The notes under the pieces are model-generated. The model did no database searches. It had not been told where the DNA came from and worked only from the letters and a program-made list of their open reading frames with translations. Source: Lentisphaeria bacterium (GTDB lineage Bacteria > Verrucomicrobiota > Lentisphaeria > Oligosphaerales > Oligosphaeraceae). Taken from it: a DNA stretch of 32,182 nt. The stretch spans positions 1 to 32,182 of the forward strand of contig JAKSPA010000001.1 in assembly GCA_024405235.1 (NCBI GenBank). The letters are read 5' to 3'. The position numbers were made by a program, and so were the translations under genes. Below, in pieces: positions 17,850 through 26,002 of this stretch; positions within the stretch are counted from its first letter, which is position 1; each line of letters starts with the position of its first letter.

Positions 17850-17881
17850 AAAAAAGCGCTCTTGCTTAACCACAAGGGCGC
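17850..17881 (-). terminator. Rho-independent terminator of the phosphatase-like gene
   Basis: On the minus strand a 9-bp stem (17881-17873 with 17864-17856, one wobble pair) and an 8-base loop is followed by six T (17855-17850). It starts 14 bases after the stop codon at 17895 and may also help end the convergent dsdA transcript. Confidence 0.85.
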
Positions 17882-17894
17882 AAGCTCTTCAGCG

Positions 17895-19604
17895 CTATTT
17901 CTCCAGCAGAATATCGCGAAGATGCTGAATATCCTCCTTGGTGAATCCCAAAGAAAGGACATAGTTTTCAACCTCTTCATTGATGGTGCTTCCAGGCCAC
18001 TTCCTGAAGCTGTTCATCAATCTGTCAAGAGAGAACTCGTGGCGGAAATCAAGCTCCTTGTTCCAGAACGCCGAGCATTCCCAATCAAGATAGAGTTCCT
18101 CCTCTGGAACGCCTAGAAGCGCATTGATGACGAAAGCCAATGTGCCAGTTCGATCCTGCCCGCCAATGCAATGTATGTCGATCGGATAGTAGTTTTCATC
18201 GAGAAAGAACCTGAAGGCGCGCGCTAGACTCTCACGGCCAGGCTGGTTCTGAATGCCGTCATAGGCTGTGGCATGAATATTGTACCACGCGACATTTTTT
18301 CCTGCAGGGGAGCCGTCAATGCCGTAGCATTCGCCTGCTCCGCGCAAATCGATTTCCGTCTTCAGTCCCAAATGATCCGCAAAATAGCTGGCGCCTTCCT
18401 CCGTGAGAATCACCTTGCCCTTCGTGTAGAGCTGATTGCCATTTTCGTCTCGCTTCCCCTGTTTCAGGAACGCAGGCAAAATGGTTGCATTCTCCTCCAA
18501 GCCGCTAGCAAACACCTCTTCGAGCTTCGTCCCCTGCGGAACAGGCGCGCAAAGCCATGAGAAACTTGCTATGCCGCTTCCGAGATAGATGGTCAGAAGA
18601 TTGCGTCCCTGCTTGACAGGCAGGAAAAGAACGTAGTTGTTTTTAGCGGTCATCTTGCCGTTTCCCTTGCGGCGATCATATATTGTAACGCCATTGAAAC
18701 GCAGATACCAATACCAATCCGCTCCGCATGTAAAAGGCATCATTCCAGTTTCGGGAGACACGAAATCCATCATGATGACGGCTGGAAGCATGTCGTTGCA
18801 TTTATCCAAAACTATGCCTCCCTCTTCGTTGACGGTCATCTTGACGCCTTTCGCACCCAAAAAGCTCTCGGGAATCTCTGTCAGCGCATCGACCATGTCG
18901 AACTCCGCCTCGCCAAAAGCCTTCATGTCAGGGCGGAAGACAGTCCACTCGCCGTCAAGCAAGAACGGGACCTCTTTTTGCAACGTATTTTGAAGGACCT
19001 GCGTGGCCGCTTTCATCGCATCGACACGTTCGCGGAAGCGCGGTTTCTTCTCCAGTTCCTCTATCGTATAGTAGATCTTTTCAGCATTATCAACGAAACC
19101 GCCATTGCGAATTATCATATTCTGCTTCACGCGGCGACCATTCAGACCGATTCGGCCGCCTACATCGCGACAGTTCCACAAATTTGGAACGCGAAGCAGA
19201 CGCGGCGCTACATCCGCTGTGACAAAAACGCCAACATCGGAACGATTGTCTCCGCACTGCACATTCCAATAGTAGGTTGTGGCGATCAGCAGATTGGTTA
19301 TTTCAAGACTCTTCTCCTTCGTGGCATAGACTGTGCAGCTGTTCTCGGCAAAATCGGATGTCGTTGACAGCCTGACGATGAATTCGCCTTGCAAACCATC
19401 GTCGCATTCCCATTTCAGCAACACAGGAGACGGCCACGAACCATCGCTTGCCAAGTCCTTTCGGAATGACTCGTCGACGAATTTCGTCCGTCGCTCCTCA
19501 CGCGGCATTGCAATATATTTCAACTGCTTGGCAGTATGGAGGGACACTTCGCTGCCATGGGCAGGCGCAAGGAGTTTGATGAAATGAGAATGCGAAGAAG
19601 TCAT
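17895..19604 (-). CDS. Tyrosine phosphatase-family protein with inserted and N-terminal accessory domains
   Basis: A 569-residue protein with the signature HCIGGQDRT (478-486), an HCX5R loop with Cys479 and Arg485, matching the Y_phosphatase3 (PF13350) family. Family N-terminal motif NLWNCRDVGG is at 141-150 and the DLR motif at 419-421. About 195 residues (190-385) are inserted between these. The insertion holds CGADWYWYLRFNG (293-305), closely like residues 133-145 of the glycosidase lipoprotein at 8535-11738. Residues 55-132 resemble a fibronectin type III fold. No signal peptide is clear. Substrates could be phosphotyrosine or phosphorylated sugars or lipids. It ends at a strong terminator and lies 75 bases downstream of a Gfo/Idh/MocA gene. 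Confidence 0.75.
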   Translation of the reverse strand: MTSSHSHFIKLLAPAHGSEVSLHTAKQLKYIAMPREERRTKFVDESFRKDLASDGSWPSPVLLKWECDDGLQGEFIVRLSTTSDFAENSCTVYATKEKSLEITNLLIATTYYWNVQCGDNRSDVGVFVTADVAPRLLRVPNLWNCRDVGGRIGLNGRRVKQNMIIRNGGFVDNAEKIYYTIEELEKKPRFRERVDAMKAATQVLQNTLQKEVPFLLDGEWTVFRPDMKAFGEAEFDMVDALTEIPESFLGAKGVKMTVNEEGGIVLDKCNDMLPAVIMMDFVSPETGMMPFTCGADWYWYLRFNGVTIYDRRKGNGKMTAKNNYVLFLPVKQGRNLLTIYLGSGIASFSWLCAPVPQGTKLEEVFASGLEENATILPAFLKQGKRDENGNQLYTKGKVILTEEGASYFADHLGLKTEIDLRGAGECYGIDGSPAGKNVAWYNIHATAYDGIQNQPGRESLARAFRFFLDENYYPIDIHCIGGQDRTGTLAFVINALLGVPEEELYLDWECSAFWNKELDFRHEFSLDRLMNSFRKWPGSTINEEVENYVLSLGFTKEDIQHLRDILLEK

Positions 19605-19679
19605 AGAAACAATTGGAGTTGCAAGACTCTGACTATCCGGACGGACAAACCTCTCACCGAACAGGCTGACGCAGAATTG

Positions 19680-20936
19680 CTAGAGCGATTGGACGGTTCC
19701 AGTAACGCGCGATTTTTCTGCGGCGAAGACCATCAGATGGCTTTCCAAAGTATCGTCGACTCCGGAAAGAATCAGCGACGGATCGTTCGTGGCGACGGCC
19801 GTGACGAAACGCTCCATCAGCGCAAAATCACCGCCGCCGTGGCCGCTTAGTATGCCGCCGTCGTTTTCCACGCCAGTATCTATCTCCTGCGTCTTGTCAG
19901 TGAGGAAATCGGTGACGCGTATGACATTGCTGTCAGTGTCGATGTAACCTCTGGTGCCGAAGATGCGCGTCAATCTGCCGGAATGCTCGTTGAACGCGGT
20001 CATCGTCATGGATGCTGTCGTTCCATTGTCAAAGAAGAAGTTCACCACCTGATTGTCAACCACATCATTGTCGCATGCATAGACGCATCGTCCATAGGGA
20101 CCCGTTTTGATCGCCTCTCGGAGATTCTCTTCGGTCACATCCAGCGTCAGAATGTCAAGCGGCCACCAGAGTTCACCCTTGTCGAAACGGTCGCGCAGAT
20201 AGATCTTCAGGGCGGAATATGGGCACTGGCTCTCAATTTCCTTCGGACATTCCATGCAACGCTTTCCTGCCCCCGCAGGAGCATTTTCGGGACGGAAGTG
20301 AATCAGCGAACCGAAGGATTGGATCTGCTTGCAAGGACGACCCATGACATAGCGAAGCCAATCCACGTCGTGGCAGCTCTTAGCAAGCAGCATCGGACTG
20401 GATTCGTCCTCTCTACGCCAATTGCCGCGCACGAAAGAATGAGCCTGGTGCCAATAGCCGACAGGCTCCAGATGCTGTATGGAGACGATGTCGCCGATGA
20501 CGTGGCTATCCAGCAGCTTCTTCAATTTCTGCGTGTATGCGGTATAACGCATGACATGGCAGACGGCAAAGTACACGCCCGCTTCCTTTACCGCCGCCAC
20601 AATGCGCTTGCAAGCCTCCGGTTCAGGCGCCATCGGCTTTTCCAACAAGATGTGGTATCCCAATTTGGCGAAAGCAACGGCGGGACCCTCATGCATGGAA
20701 TCCTGCGTGCAGATCATCACGGCATCCGCAAAACGCGGCTGCTGCGCGGCTTCCTGCCATGTTCTGAAACGGAATTCGGCAGCGACGTTACCCATGTCGC
20801 CTATGCGATTGCGTCGCTCGTCGTCTGGATCCGCCCCGCCTACACGTTGCGCCTTGTCGGGATACTTGGTAGCATGTTGAGCATAACCCATTCCACGCGC
20901 ACCGCATCCAACAACCAAAAGTTTCACCTGCTTCAT
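19680..20936 (-). CDS. Gfo/Idh/MocA family NAD(P)-dependent oxidoreductase
   Basis: A 418-residue oxidoreductase with an N-terminal Rossmann fold (VVGCGARGMGYA, residues 9-20) and the family signature LLEKPMAPE, whose EKP lysine is catalytic. CHDVDWLRYVMG supplies the usual His/Asp. Members oxidise or epimerise sugars, inositols and sugar derivatives. A Cys cluster in the middle (KRCMECPKEIESQCPYS) is typical of a subgroup of long Gfo proteins and might bind metal. The start at 20936 lacks a Shine-Dalgarno and is divergent from the GH94 phosphorylase gene, which suggests shared control of a sugar pathway. Substrate unknown. Confidence 0.9.
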   Translation of the reverse strand: MKQVKLLVVGCGARGMGYAQHATKYPDKAQRVGGADPDDERRNRIGDMGNVAAEFRFRTWQEAAQQPRFADAVMICTQDSMHEGPAVAFAKLGYHILLEKPMAPEPEACKRIVAAVKEAGVYFAVCHVMRYTAYTQKLKKLLDSHVIGDIVSIQHLEPVGYWHQAHSFVRGNWRREDESSPMLLAKSCHDVDWLRYVMGRPCKQIQSFGSLIHFRPENAPAGAGKRCMECPKEIESQCPYSALKIYLRDRFDKGELWWPLDILTLDVTEENLREAIKTGPYGRCVYACDNDVVDNQVVNFFFDNGTTASMTMTAFNEHSGRLTRIFGTRGYIDTDSNVIRVTDFLTDKTQEIDTGVENDGGILSGHGGGDFALMERFVTAVATNDPSLILSGVDDTLESHLMVFAAEKSRVTGTVQSL

Positions 20937-20940
20937 GATT

Positions 20941-20963
20941 TTACAGAAATGTTTTTACAGAAA
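20941..20963. repeat. Direct repeat upstream of the oxidoreductase start
   Basis: TTACAGAAA occurs twice (20941-20949 and 20955-20963), 14 bases apart, directly upstream of the minus-strand start at 20936. It might be a regulator site in the divergent promoter region, or chance in AT-rich sequence. Confidence 0.35.
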
Positions 20964-21001
20964 AGAATATGTCAACAAAAGAAATTATGCCGTATTTGTG
21001 C

Positions 21002-21007
21002 TATAAT
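21002..21007 (+). promoter_or_regulatory. Probable -10 box of the GH94 gene
   Basis: TATAAT lies 63 bases before the ATG at 21071. No clear -35 box. If the transcript starts near 21014, upstream in-frame start codons at 20969 and 20987 are not transcribed, which supports 21071 as the start. Confidence 0.5.
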
Positions 21008-21070
21008 ATCATTGTTTACTTTCGTTTTTCTACCTACATTAAACTTTTTTTTCTAGTTAATCCCACTTAT

Positions 21071-23449
21071 ATGTCCTATCGAACTGTCAAAAACAATCCA
21101 TACGGCTATTTTGATTCCGAAAGAAGCGAATACGTTGTCACTTCGCCACTGACACCACGCGCATGGATCAACTATCTGGGCGGCGTCTCTGATCTTGACG
21201 CCTTTGTCTCCAATCGAGCAGGCGGCACAGTCTGGTACAAACAGCCGCATACAGGCCGACTGACGCGCTACCAATTCATGGCCCAGCCAGAAGACAATCC
21301 AGGATTCTTCTTGTACGTAAAGGACGGAAAAGATCTTTGGACCCCTTCGTTCATGCCAACGAGAACGCCTCTTGACCGCTATCAATGCCGTCACGGCCTC
21401 TACTACACGACCTTTGATTCGGAAAAGAACGGCTTATGCGCGAAAGTGCGTTTCATGATTCCAAGGGAAGATCCAGTGATGCTGTGGGACATCACCTTCA
21501 CCAACAACCGCAGCGAAGAGGCGGTTTTCTCTGCATATCCATATCAGGATTTCGCAATGCGAGACGTTCCCAAGGATGTCCTCTACTATCAGTTCTGCGG
21601 CAACCAAATGACGGGATTCTATGATAAAAACATAGGCGCATTGCGGCTGGATTACTTCGCCTACGAGGCTCCTCACAAAGGCTATACGCTCTTCAACGCA
21701 TCCAAACCTTTCGATTCATACGAAATGAGCCGCGACTGCTTCATGGGCCGTTGCCGCGCCGAATCGTCTCCGGAAGCTTTGGAAAAAGGCGAACTGCACA
21801 ATTCCGAAGTGCCTGGCGCGGGATTCTGTATTTGCGGATGCTTCCGACTGGATTTCAAACTTGCACCAGGCGCATCGGAACGCGTCATTGTCAAATTGAC
21901 GGCGTCTCCGAAACTGGAAGACGCAGCCGCGCTTCTGCGGAAATACGATGATTTCAAGGCAGTGGATGCGGCTGCGGCAGACTTTGAAGGCTGGTGGCGC
22001 GAACGTCTGAATCGTTGTCAAGTAAAGACTCCTGACAGCGACTTGAACGAAATGCTGAACGTATGGCTTCCCAAAAACATCAAGACCACCATGCGGTGCG
22101 GCCGTTCAATCTCACAGCGCCACACAGGATGCGACACTTCCAAGACCTTCCGCGACACGATGCAGGACATCATGTCCGGCGCCCTCTTCTTTTCGGAAGA
22201 GACAAAGGAGAACATTCTTCTGCTGATGCGCTCAATCAGAAAGAGCGGACAGGCGACGCATTTCATCGATCCGGCCAATTTCAAATGTTCGGTTCCCGAC
22301 TACATCCGCTGCGATTCCATCGTATGGGGCGTTTTCACCGTGGCAAAATACGTCTTCGAAACTGGCGACATGGATTTCCTGAAACATCCCGTGCTGGACT
22401 ACGAAGGCGAACCGTCAACTGTTCAGGCTCTGCTTCTGCGCGGCATGCATTTCACAGGCGATCAAACCGGCGTTCATGGCCTGCCTAAACTGTTCAATTG
22501 CGATTGGAACGATCAGCTGGTTGTGGTAAGCGCAATTCTTGACAGCGGAGAAAGCGTCATGGTTGCGGAACAGTACATCGTGGCGGCAAAAGTGCTGCTG
22601 GGACTGCTTGACGAATCTGAAAAAGACGAGCGTGCATATCTCGAAGCGAAAATACAGGAATTCACAAAAGCGCTTGAGAGTCCGCTGGTTTGGGATGGCG
22701 CATGGTATCGGCGTCTGCTCTTCCCTAATGACTACATGGGCGGCGCCGCCAAGACGGAAGGCAGACTATTCATGAATACGCAGACATGGGCCGCCATCGC
22801 AGGAACACTGAATCCAGAGCACATCAGGCAGGCACTGGACAGTGTCTATCAGCGTCTCAACAGCCAATACGGACTGCGCCTTTATGAGCCACCATTCACT
22901 AAGTTGCTGGATGGCAACCGCTACTGCGGCAATGTTCCAGGCGCTGGCGAGAACGCAGGACTGTTCTATCACGCCAACAACTGGGCAATCATCGCAGAAG
23001 CGCTGCAGGGAAATTCACAGCGCGCGTGGGAATACTTCAACCACATCATGCCCAATCGACGTTCAAACGACAATGCGGATCTCTACGAACGCGAACCATA
23101 CGCTTTCGCCTCATGGTGCTACGGACCAGACAATGCGTCTTTCGGAAAGGCCGCGCTATCGCATCTTACGGGCGGGGCCGCATGGATCTATCGCACCGCA
23201 ACGGAATTCCTTTTGGGAATCCGTCCCGAAAAGGACGGTCTGCGTATTGCGCCATGCATTCCCGCAGAATGGGATGGCTTCTCCATGGAACGCACGCTCG
23301 CAGGCGTGCGCTACCTAATTGACGTGCGGAATCCTGAACACAGGAACGGCGCCGCTGTGAAACTGACCGTAGATGGAGTGGATATCGACGGCAATTTCGT
23401 CAGACATGCCACTCGCGGCGAAACCGTGCATATCGTCGCTTGTTTGTAA
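21071..23449 (+). CDS. GH94 family disaccharide phosphorylase (cellobiose/chitobiose phosphorylase-like)
   Basis: A 792-residue cytoplasmic phosphorylase that would cleave a beta-linked disaccharide with phosphate to give a sugar 1-phosphate. The N-terminal beta-sandwich starts NPYGYFDSERSEYV, as in chitobiose- and cellobiose-type GH94 enzymes. The (alpha/alpha)6 barrel carries CDWNDQLV with the expected catalytic Asp481 and SGESVMVAEQY after it. GAENAGLFYHANNW (about residues 632-645) and GWYGPD-like segment FASWCYGPD (near 680) match the phosphate-binding end. The ATG at 21071 is chosen because family homology starts there and a promoter box lies between it and the 20969 start. Next to a Gfo oxidoreductase it fits intracellular glycan breakdown; the substrate cannot be assigned from sequence. 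Confidence 0.87.
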   Translation: MSYRTVKNNPYGYFDSERSEYVVTSPLTPRAWINYLGGVSDLDAFVSNRAGGTVWYKQPHTGRLTRYQFMAQPEDNPGFFLYVKDGKDLWTPSFMPTRTPLDRYQCRHGLYYTTFDSEKNGLCAKVRFMIPREDPVMLWDITFTNNRSEEAVFSAYPYQDFAMRDVPKDVLYYQFCGNQMTGFYDKNIGALRLDYFAYEAPHKGYTLFNASKPFDSYEMSRDCFMGRCRAESSPEALEKGELHNSEVPGAGFCICGCFRLDFKLAPGASERVIVKLTASPKLEDAAALLRKYDDFKAVDAAAADFEGWWRERLNRCQVKTPDSDLNEMLNVWLPKNIKTTMRCGRSISQRHTGCDTSKTFRDTMQDIMSGALFFSEETKENILLLMRSIRKSGQATHFIDPANFKCSVPDYIRCDSIVWGVFTVAKYVFETGDMDFLKHPVLDYEGEPSTVQALLLRGMHFTGDQTGVHGLPKLFNCDWNDQLVVVSAILDSGESVMVAEQYIVAAKVLLGLLDESEKDERAYLEAKIQEFTKALESPLVWDGAWYRRLLFPNDYMGGAAKTEGRLFMNTQTWAAIAGTLNPEHIRQALDSVYQRLNSQYGLRLYEPPFTKLLDGNRYCGNVPGAGENAGLFYHANNWAIIAEALQGNSQRAWEYFNHIMPNRRSNDNADLYEREPYAFASWCYGPDNASFGKAALSHLTGGAAWIYRTATEFLLGIRPEKDGLRIAPCIPAEWDGFSMERTLAGVRYLIDVRNPEHRNGAAVKLTVDGVDIDGNFVRHATRGETVHIVACL

Positions 23450-23491
23450 TATATTCCGTTCAAACAACTTGAGTATAACAGCAATCGAATT

Positions 23492-23529
23492 CCCCTCGCG
23501 CAAATTTATTCTTCTGGAAGCGCGAGGGG
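23492..23529. terminator. Hairpin between convergent GH94 and helicase genes
   Basis: CCCCTCGCG (23492-23500) pairs with CGCGAGGGG (23521-23529) around a 20-base loop that itself contains CTTC/GAAG arms. It lies between two convergent stop codons (23449 and 23609). No U-run, so a bidirectional terminator role is a guess. Confidence 0.5.
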
Positions 23530-23608
23530 TGATGCTGTATTCTTGCAATACGACAAAGAAGAGGGTATCTCAATTGTCAATTGCATTTCTATCCACAACG
23601 CACACGCA

Positions 23609-25057
23609 TCAATCTTTCCTTGACTGAGCCTTGAGTTTTTCCAAGAACGCCCGCATGGCTTCTTCATATTGCGCAGGCACGGAAAGCTGCACCTCTTCAG
23701 CATCGGCGGAAGACTGTTCCAAAGCGTCATAGAAATCCACCACCGCCTGGTCAAGAATCAGATCTTCAGGGGCAATTGGCCGTTCCACACGCAGATTCCG
23801 CAACGTACGGCAACGCGAGAGCGCCGTATAGAGCTGACCATGGGCAAAGCAACCGCCGCCCAAATGCAATTCGACGCAATCCAATGTCAACCCCTGAGAT
23901 TTGTGAATCGTGATCGCGTACGCAAGCTTCAGCGGAATTTGGACAAAGGCGCCGACTTCTCGCTGGCGTATGCTCCGCCGGCCTGTCATATCGTCGCGTT
24001 CCAATGTATAGTCGTAATTCGACCATTTGTTCAATCCAAGCGTCACGGTAGTCCCCTTGTCCAATTTGACCGTAACCTGCGGCGAATCGCCGGATGGTAT
24101 CGCTTCTATGATTCCTGTGTCGCCGTTCACGTATTCAAAGGATCCATCAGGCAGATGCTTGTTGCACAGCACCATGACACGGGCGCCAACCTTCAATTCC
24201 AGCGTGGATTCAGTCGGAAAGTCCGACTCGTTGAACTTGCCCGCCACTGATGCAGAGAAAAAAGTGGCAGGACTCTCCAATTTCGCGTTCATTGCAGAGT
24301 TGATGGATATCGCCTCTCGGTTTGTGGTGCAAAGACGAACTGGCGGCACAGAAAGTCTTCTGTTTTCAAGGCAGTTTCGGTTCAATGCGTCAACCGCTGA
24401 AATTTTCTCATCGCCACATGATATATCACGTTCTGTCAAATGGCCATGCCGAATGGATTTCAAAACATCCAGAAAAAGTTGGTCATTCTCCTGACGATGA
24501 ACGTTTTTCAGACAAATGCACTGAAAATTCGCATCCTCCCATAGTTTGGTTTGAAAAGCATACTGCCCGCCGAAATTTGAACGGAGATATTTTGCTTCCA
24601 GATTCGTCTTGATTACTGGAGGAAGTTGAAAAAAGCCTCCTACCAGAATCAACTGCTTCCCGCCAAATGGCTTATGTTGATCGCGCGACGAAGCCAACTG
24701 CCGCAGTCGATTGTCCACGGCAAAAAACAGATCGCTTCGCACCATGGAAATTTCATCGATGACGATAGTGCTGATCTCACGTATCAACGCTCGACGCCTA
24801 TGGTTGTGAAAGTCGTCCATATTGTCTGGCGTCAACAGTCCTGGTTTTAATTGAAAAAAGCTGTGAAGCGTTGTCCCCTGCACATTTATAGCCGCAACGC
24901 CCGTCGGAGCCAGAAAGACGCATTCCCCCTGACAGCGCTCCTGAAACTCCCGCAAAATGGTGGATTTTCCTGTGCCCGCCTCTCCTGTGAGAAAGATATT
25001 TCTGCCTGCCAGCATGGCATCCAATGCAGCCTGCTGCTCTTTATTTAGATTGACCAT
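23609..25057 (-). CDS. Pif1/RecD-like superfamily 1B DNA helicase
   Basis: A 482-residue ATP-dependent 5'-3' DNA helicase. Walker A is GEAGTGKS (25-32), Walker B VIDEISM (99-105), and motif VI region TIHKSQGLTLD near residue 392 with LYTALSRCR after it. SH3-like insertion GARVMVLCN is typical of Pif1/Dda types. The usual GDFFQLPPV motif reads GGFFQLPPV (140-148), a single-base Asp-to-Gly change at a conserved position. Pif1 helicases unwind forks, R-loops and G-quadruplexes. The start at 25057 has AAGGGGG upstream. Its neighbours are VWA and recA genes on the same strand, which suggests a DNA repair setting, but a 226-base gap with possible own promoter separates them. Confidence 0.88.
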   Translation of the reverse strand: MVNLNKEQQAALDAMLAGRNIFLTGEAGTGKSTILREFQERCQGECVFLAPTGVAAINVQGTTLHSFFQLKPGLLTPDNMDDFHNHRRRALIREISTIVIDEISMVRSDLFFAVDNRLRQLASSRDQHKPFGGKQLILVGGFFQLPPVIKTNLEAKYLRSNFGGQYAFQTKLWEDANFQCICLKNVHRQENDQLFLDVLKSIRHGHLTERDISCGDEKISAVDALNRNCLENRRLSVPPVRLCTTNREAISINSAMNAKLESPATFFSASVAGKFNESDFPTESTLELKVGARVMVLCNKHLPDGSFEYVNGDTGIIEAIPSGDSPQVTVKLDKGTTVTLGLNKWSNYDYTLERDDMTGRRSIRQREVGAFVQIPLKLAYAITIHKSQGLTLDCVELHLGGGCFAHGQLYTALSRCRTLRNLRVERPIAPEDLILDQAVVDFYDALEQSSADAEEVQLSVPAQYEEAMRAFLEKLKAQSRKD

Positions 25058-25078
25058 TGTTCTTTTTTCCCCCTTAAA

Positions 25079-25114
25079 TCATGGATGTGCACAGTTTCCG
25101 TTTGGCACGAACAT
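25079..25114 (-). CDS. Possible 11-residue leader peptide before the helicase
   Basis: An ATG at 25114 preceded at six bases by AGAGGTGG opens MFVPNGNCAHP and stops at 25079, 21 bases before the helicase ATG. The ribosome site is better than that of the helicase. It may be a leader peptide or chance. The rest of 25058-25271 shows no other gene. Confidence 0.2.
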   Translation of the reverse strand: MFVPNGNCAHP

Positions 25115-25271
25115 AATTTACCACCTCTTTATCACAATTCCCCCTCAATAAAAGAATTATTAGGCGCAACTGTTCAGAATCCAATGTTTTTTGAGGAAAT
25201 TTTATACTTAAGTTGTCTGCGTATTCAGACTTGATATTTCACGAAGCTTGCGCCTCTACCACAGGCCATGG

Positions 25272-25325
25272 CCCACATCTCACATCACTCCCACATGGCC
25301 CACATGACCCACAGCTCCCATAGCC
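25272..25325. repeat. Six-unit 9-bp tandem repeat (CCCACATNN)
   Basis: Six consecutive 9-base units beginning at 25272, most of form CCCACATNN: CCCACATCT, CACATCACT, CCCACATGG, CCCACATGA, CCCACAGCT, CCCATAGCC. Because the period is a multiple of three, the minus strand codes Trp at every third residue and forms the C-terminus of the VWA protein (LWELWVMWAMWE). A long inverted repeat abuts it. Confidence 0.85.
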
Positions 25326-25983
25326 TGAATTCCCGTAAACACATAACGCTGTCAACGGGAATCCAGGCTAATACGATAGATTCAGTATATTTCTTCTTGT
25401 TTCTATTGCGCACCATTGTGGCACGGTTGCACATCATTTTGCATGCATTGGCCATACCAGAAGGACTTGCGACGAAATTGTCGCAGCTGTCCTGAGCAAT
25501 TCCAAGTTCCGCACCGGAAGCGAAGGCATCTTGATTGGCAGCAAGATACTGGAACTCCCAATTGTATTTTTCAGTCTGGTGAGTGATGCGATCCTTGACA
25601 TCCTTGGACGTGAACTTCTGGCTTGCGTTCTCGAAGCCGTCCGTGATGATCACCATGAGGACGTTTTCCGGGCGGTCTTCCTCCTTCATGGCGGCGAGTT
25701 CCTGCCCAAGTGTGTCAATGGCGATGCAGACGGCATCATTCAGCGCCGTGCAGCCAGAGCACCTATAGCTTGCCATCAGATCATCGCTGAAAGTGGCCAG
25801 ATCGGCATGCTCCACCAGGCGCTTTACATCATCGGAAAACTGATAGAGGTCGAACACCGTTTTCCCTTCTGCCGCCTTCTGTGCCTTGATGAAGGAATTG
25901 AAACTGCCTTTGGTGTCGTCTTCAATAGAAGCCATGGAACCCGACGCATCCAGAACAATACAGATGTGAGTGTAGTCTCTCAT
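25285..25983 (-). CDS. VWA domain protein, recA operon
   Basis: A 232-residue von Willebrand factor A protein without signal peptide. The metal-ion-dependent adhesion site is complete: DASGSM (12-17), a Thr in SGCTALNDAV (80s) and ITDG (near 118). It resembles cytoplasmic VWA proteins frequent in phages and bacteria (start MRDYTHICIVLDASGSM), whose partners are usually unknown. An ATG at 25983 preceded by AAGGAGA at good spacing fixes the start; a longer frame to 26130 overlaps recA and is rejected. It begins 19 bases after the recA stop, so the two form an operon. The last about 28 residues come from an inverted repeat and a 9-bp tandem repeat and end in a Trp-rich tail, so the original C-terminus was probably altered. 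Confidence 0.85.
   Translation of the reverse strand: MRDYTHICIVLDASGSMASIEDDTKGSFNSFIKAQKAAEGKTVFDLYQFSDDVKRLVEHADLATFSDDLMASYRCSGCTALNDAVCIAIDTLGQELAAMKEEDRPENVLMVIITDGFENASQKFTSKDVKDRITHQTEKYNWEFQYLAANQDAFASGAELGIAQDSCDNFVASPSGMANACKMMCNRATMVRNRNKKKYTESIVLAWIPVDSVMCLREFRLWELWVMWAMWE
25321..25370. repeat. 16-bp inverted repeat (hairpin) next to the 9-bp repeats
   Basis: TAGCCTGAATTCCCGT (25321-25336) and ACGGGAATCCAGGCTA (25355-25370) pair at 15 of 16 positions around an 18-base loop. It lies inside the 3' coding end of the VWA gene and overlaps the last tandem unit. Together with the tandem repeat it looks like a small dispersed element rather than native coding sequence. Confidence 0.85.
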
Positions 25984-26002
25984 GTTTTCTTTCTCCTTTT
26001 GT

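Noticed and set aside
20969..21070. Longer N-terminus for the GH94 enzyme
   Set aside because: The added residues are not part of the family fold and a TATAAT box lies inside them.
25272..25325. CRISPR-like array
   Set aside because: Units are 9 bases without spacers; no cas genes are nearby.
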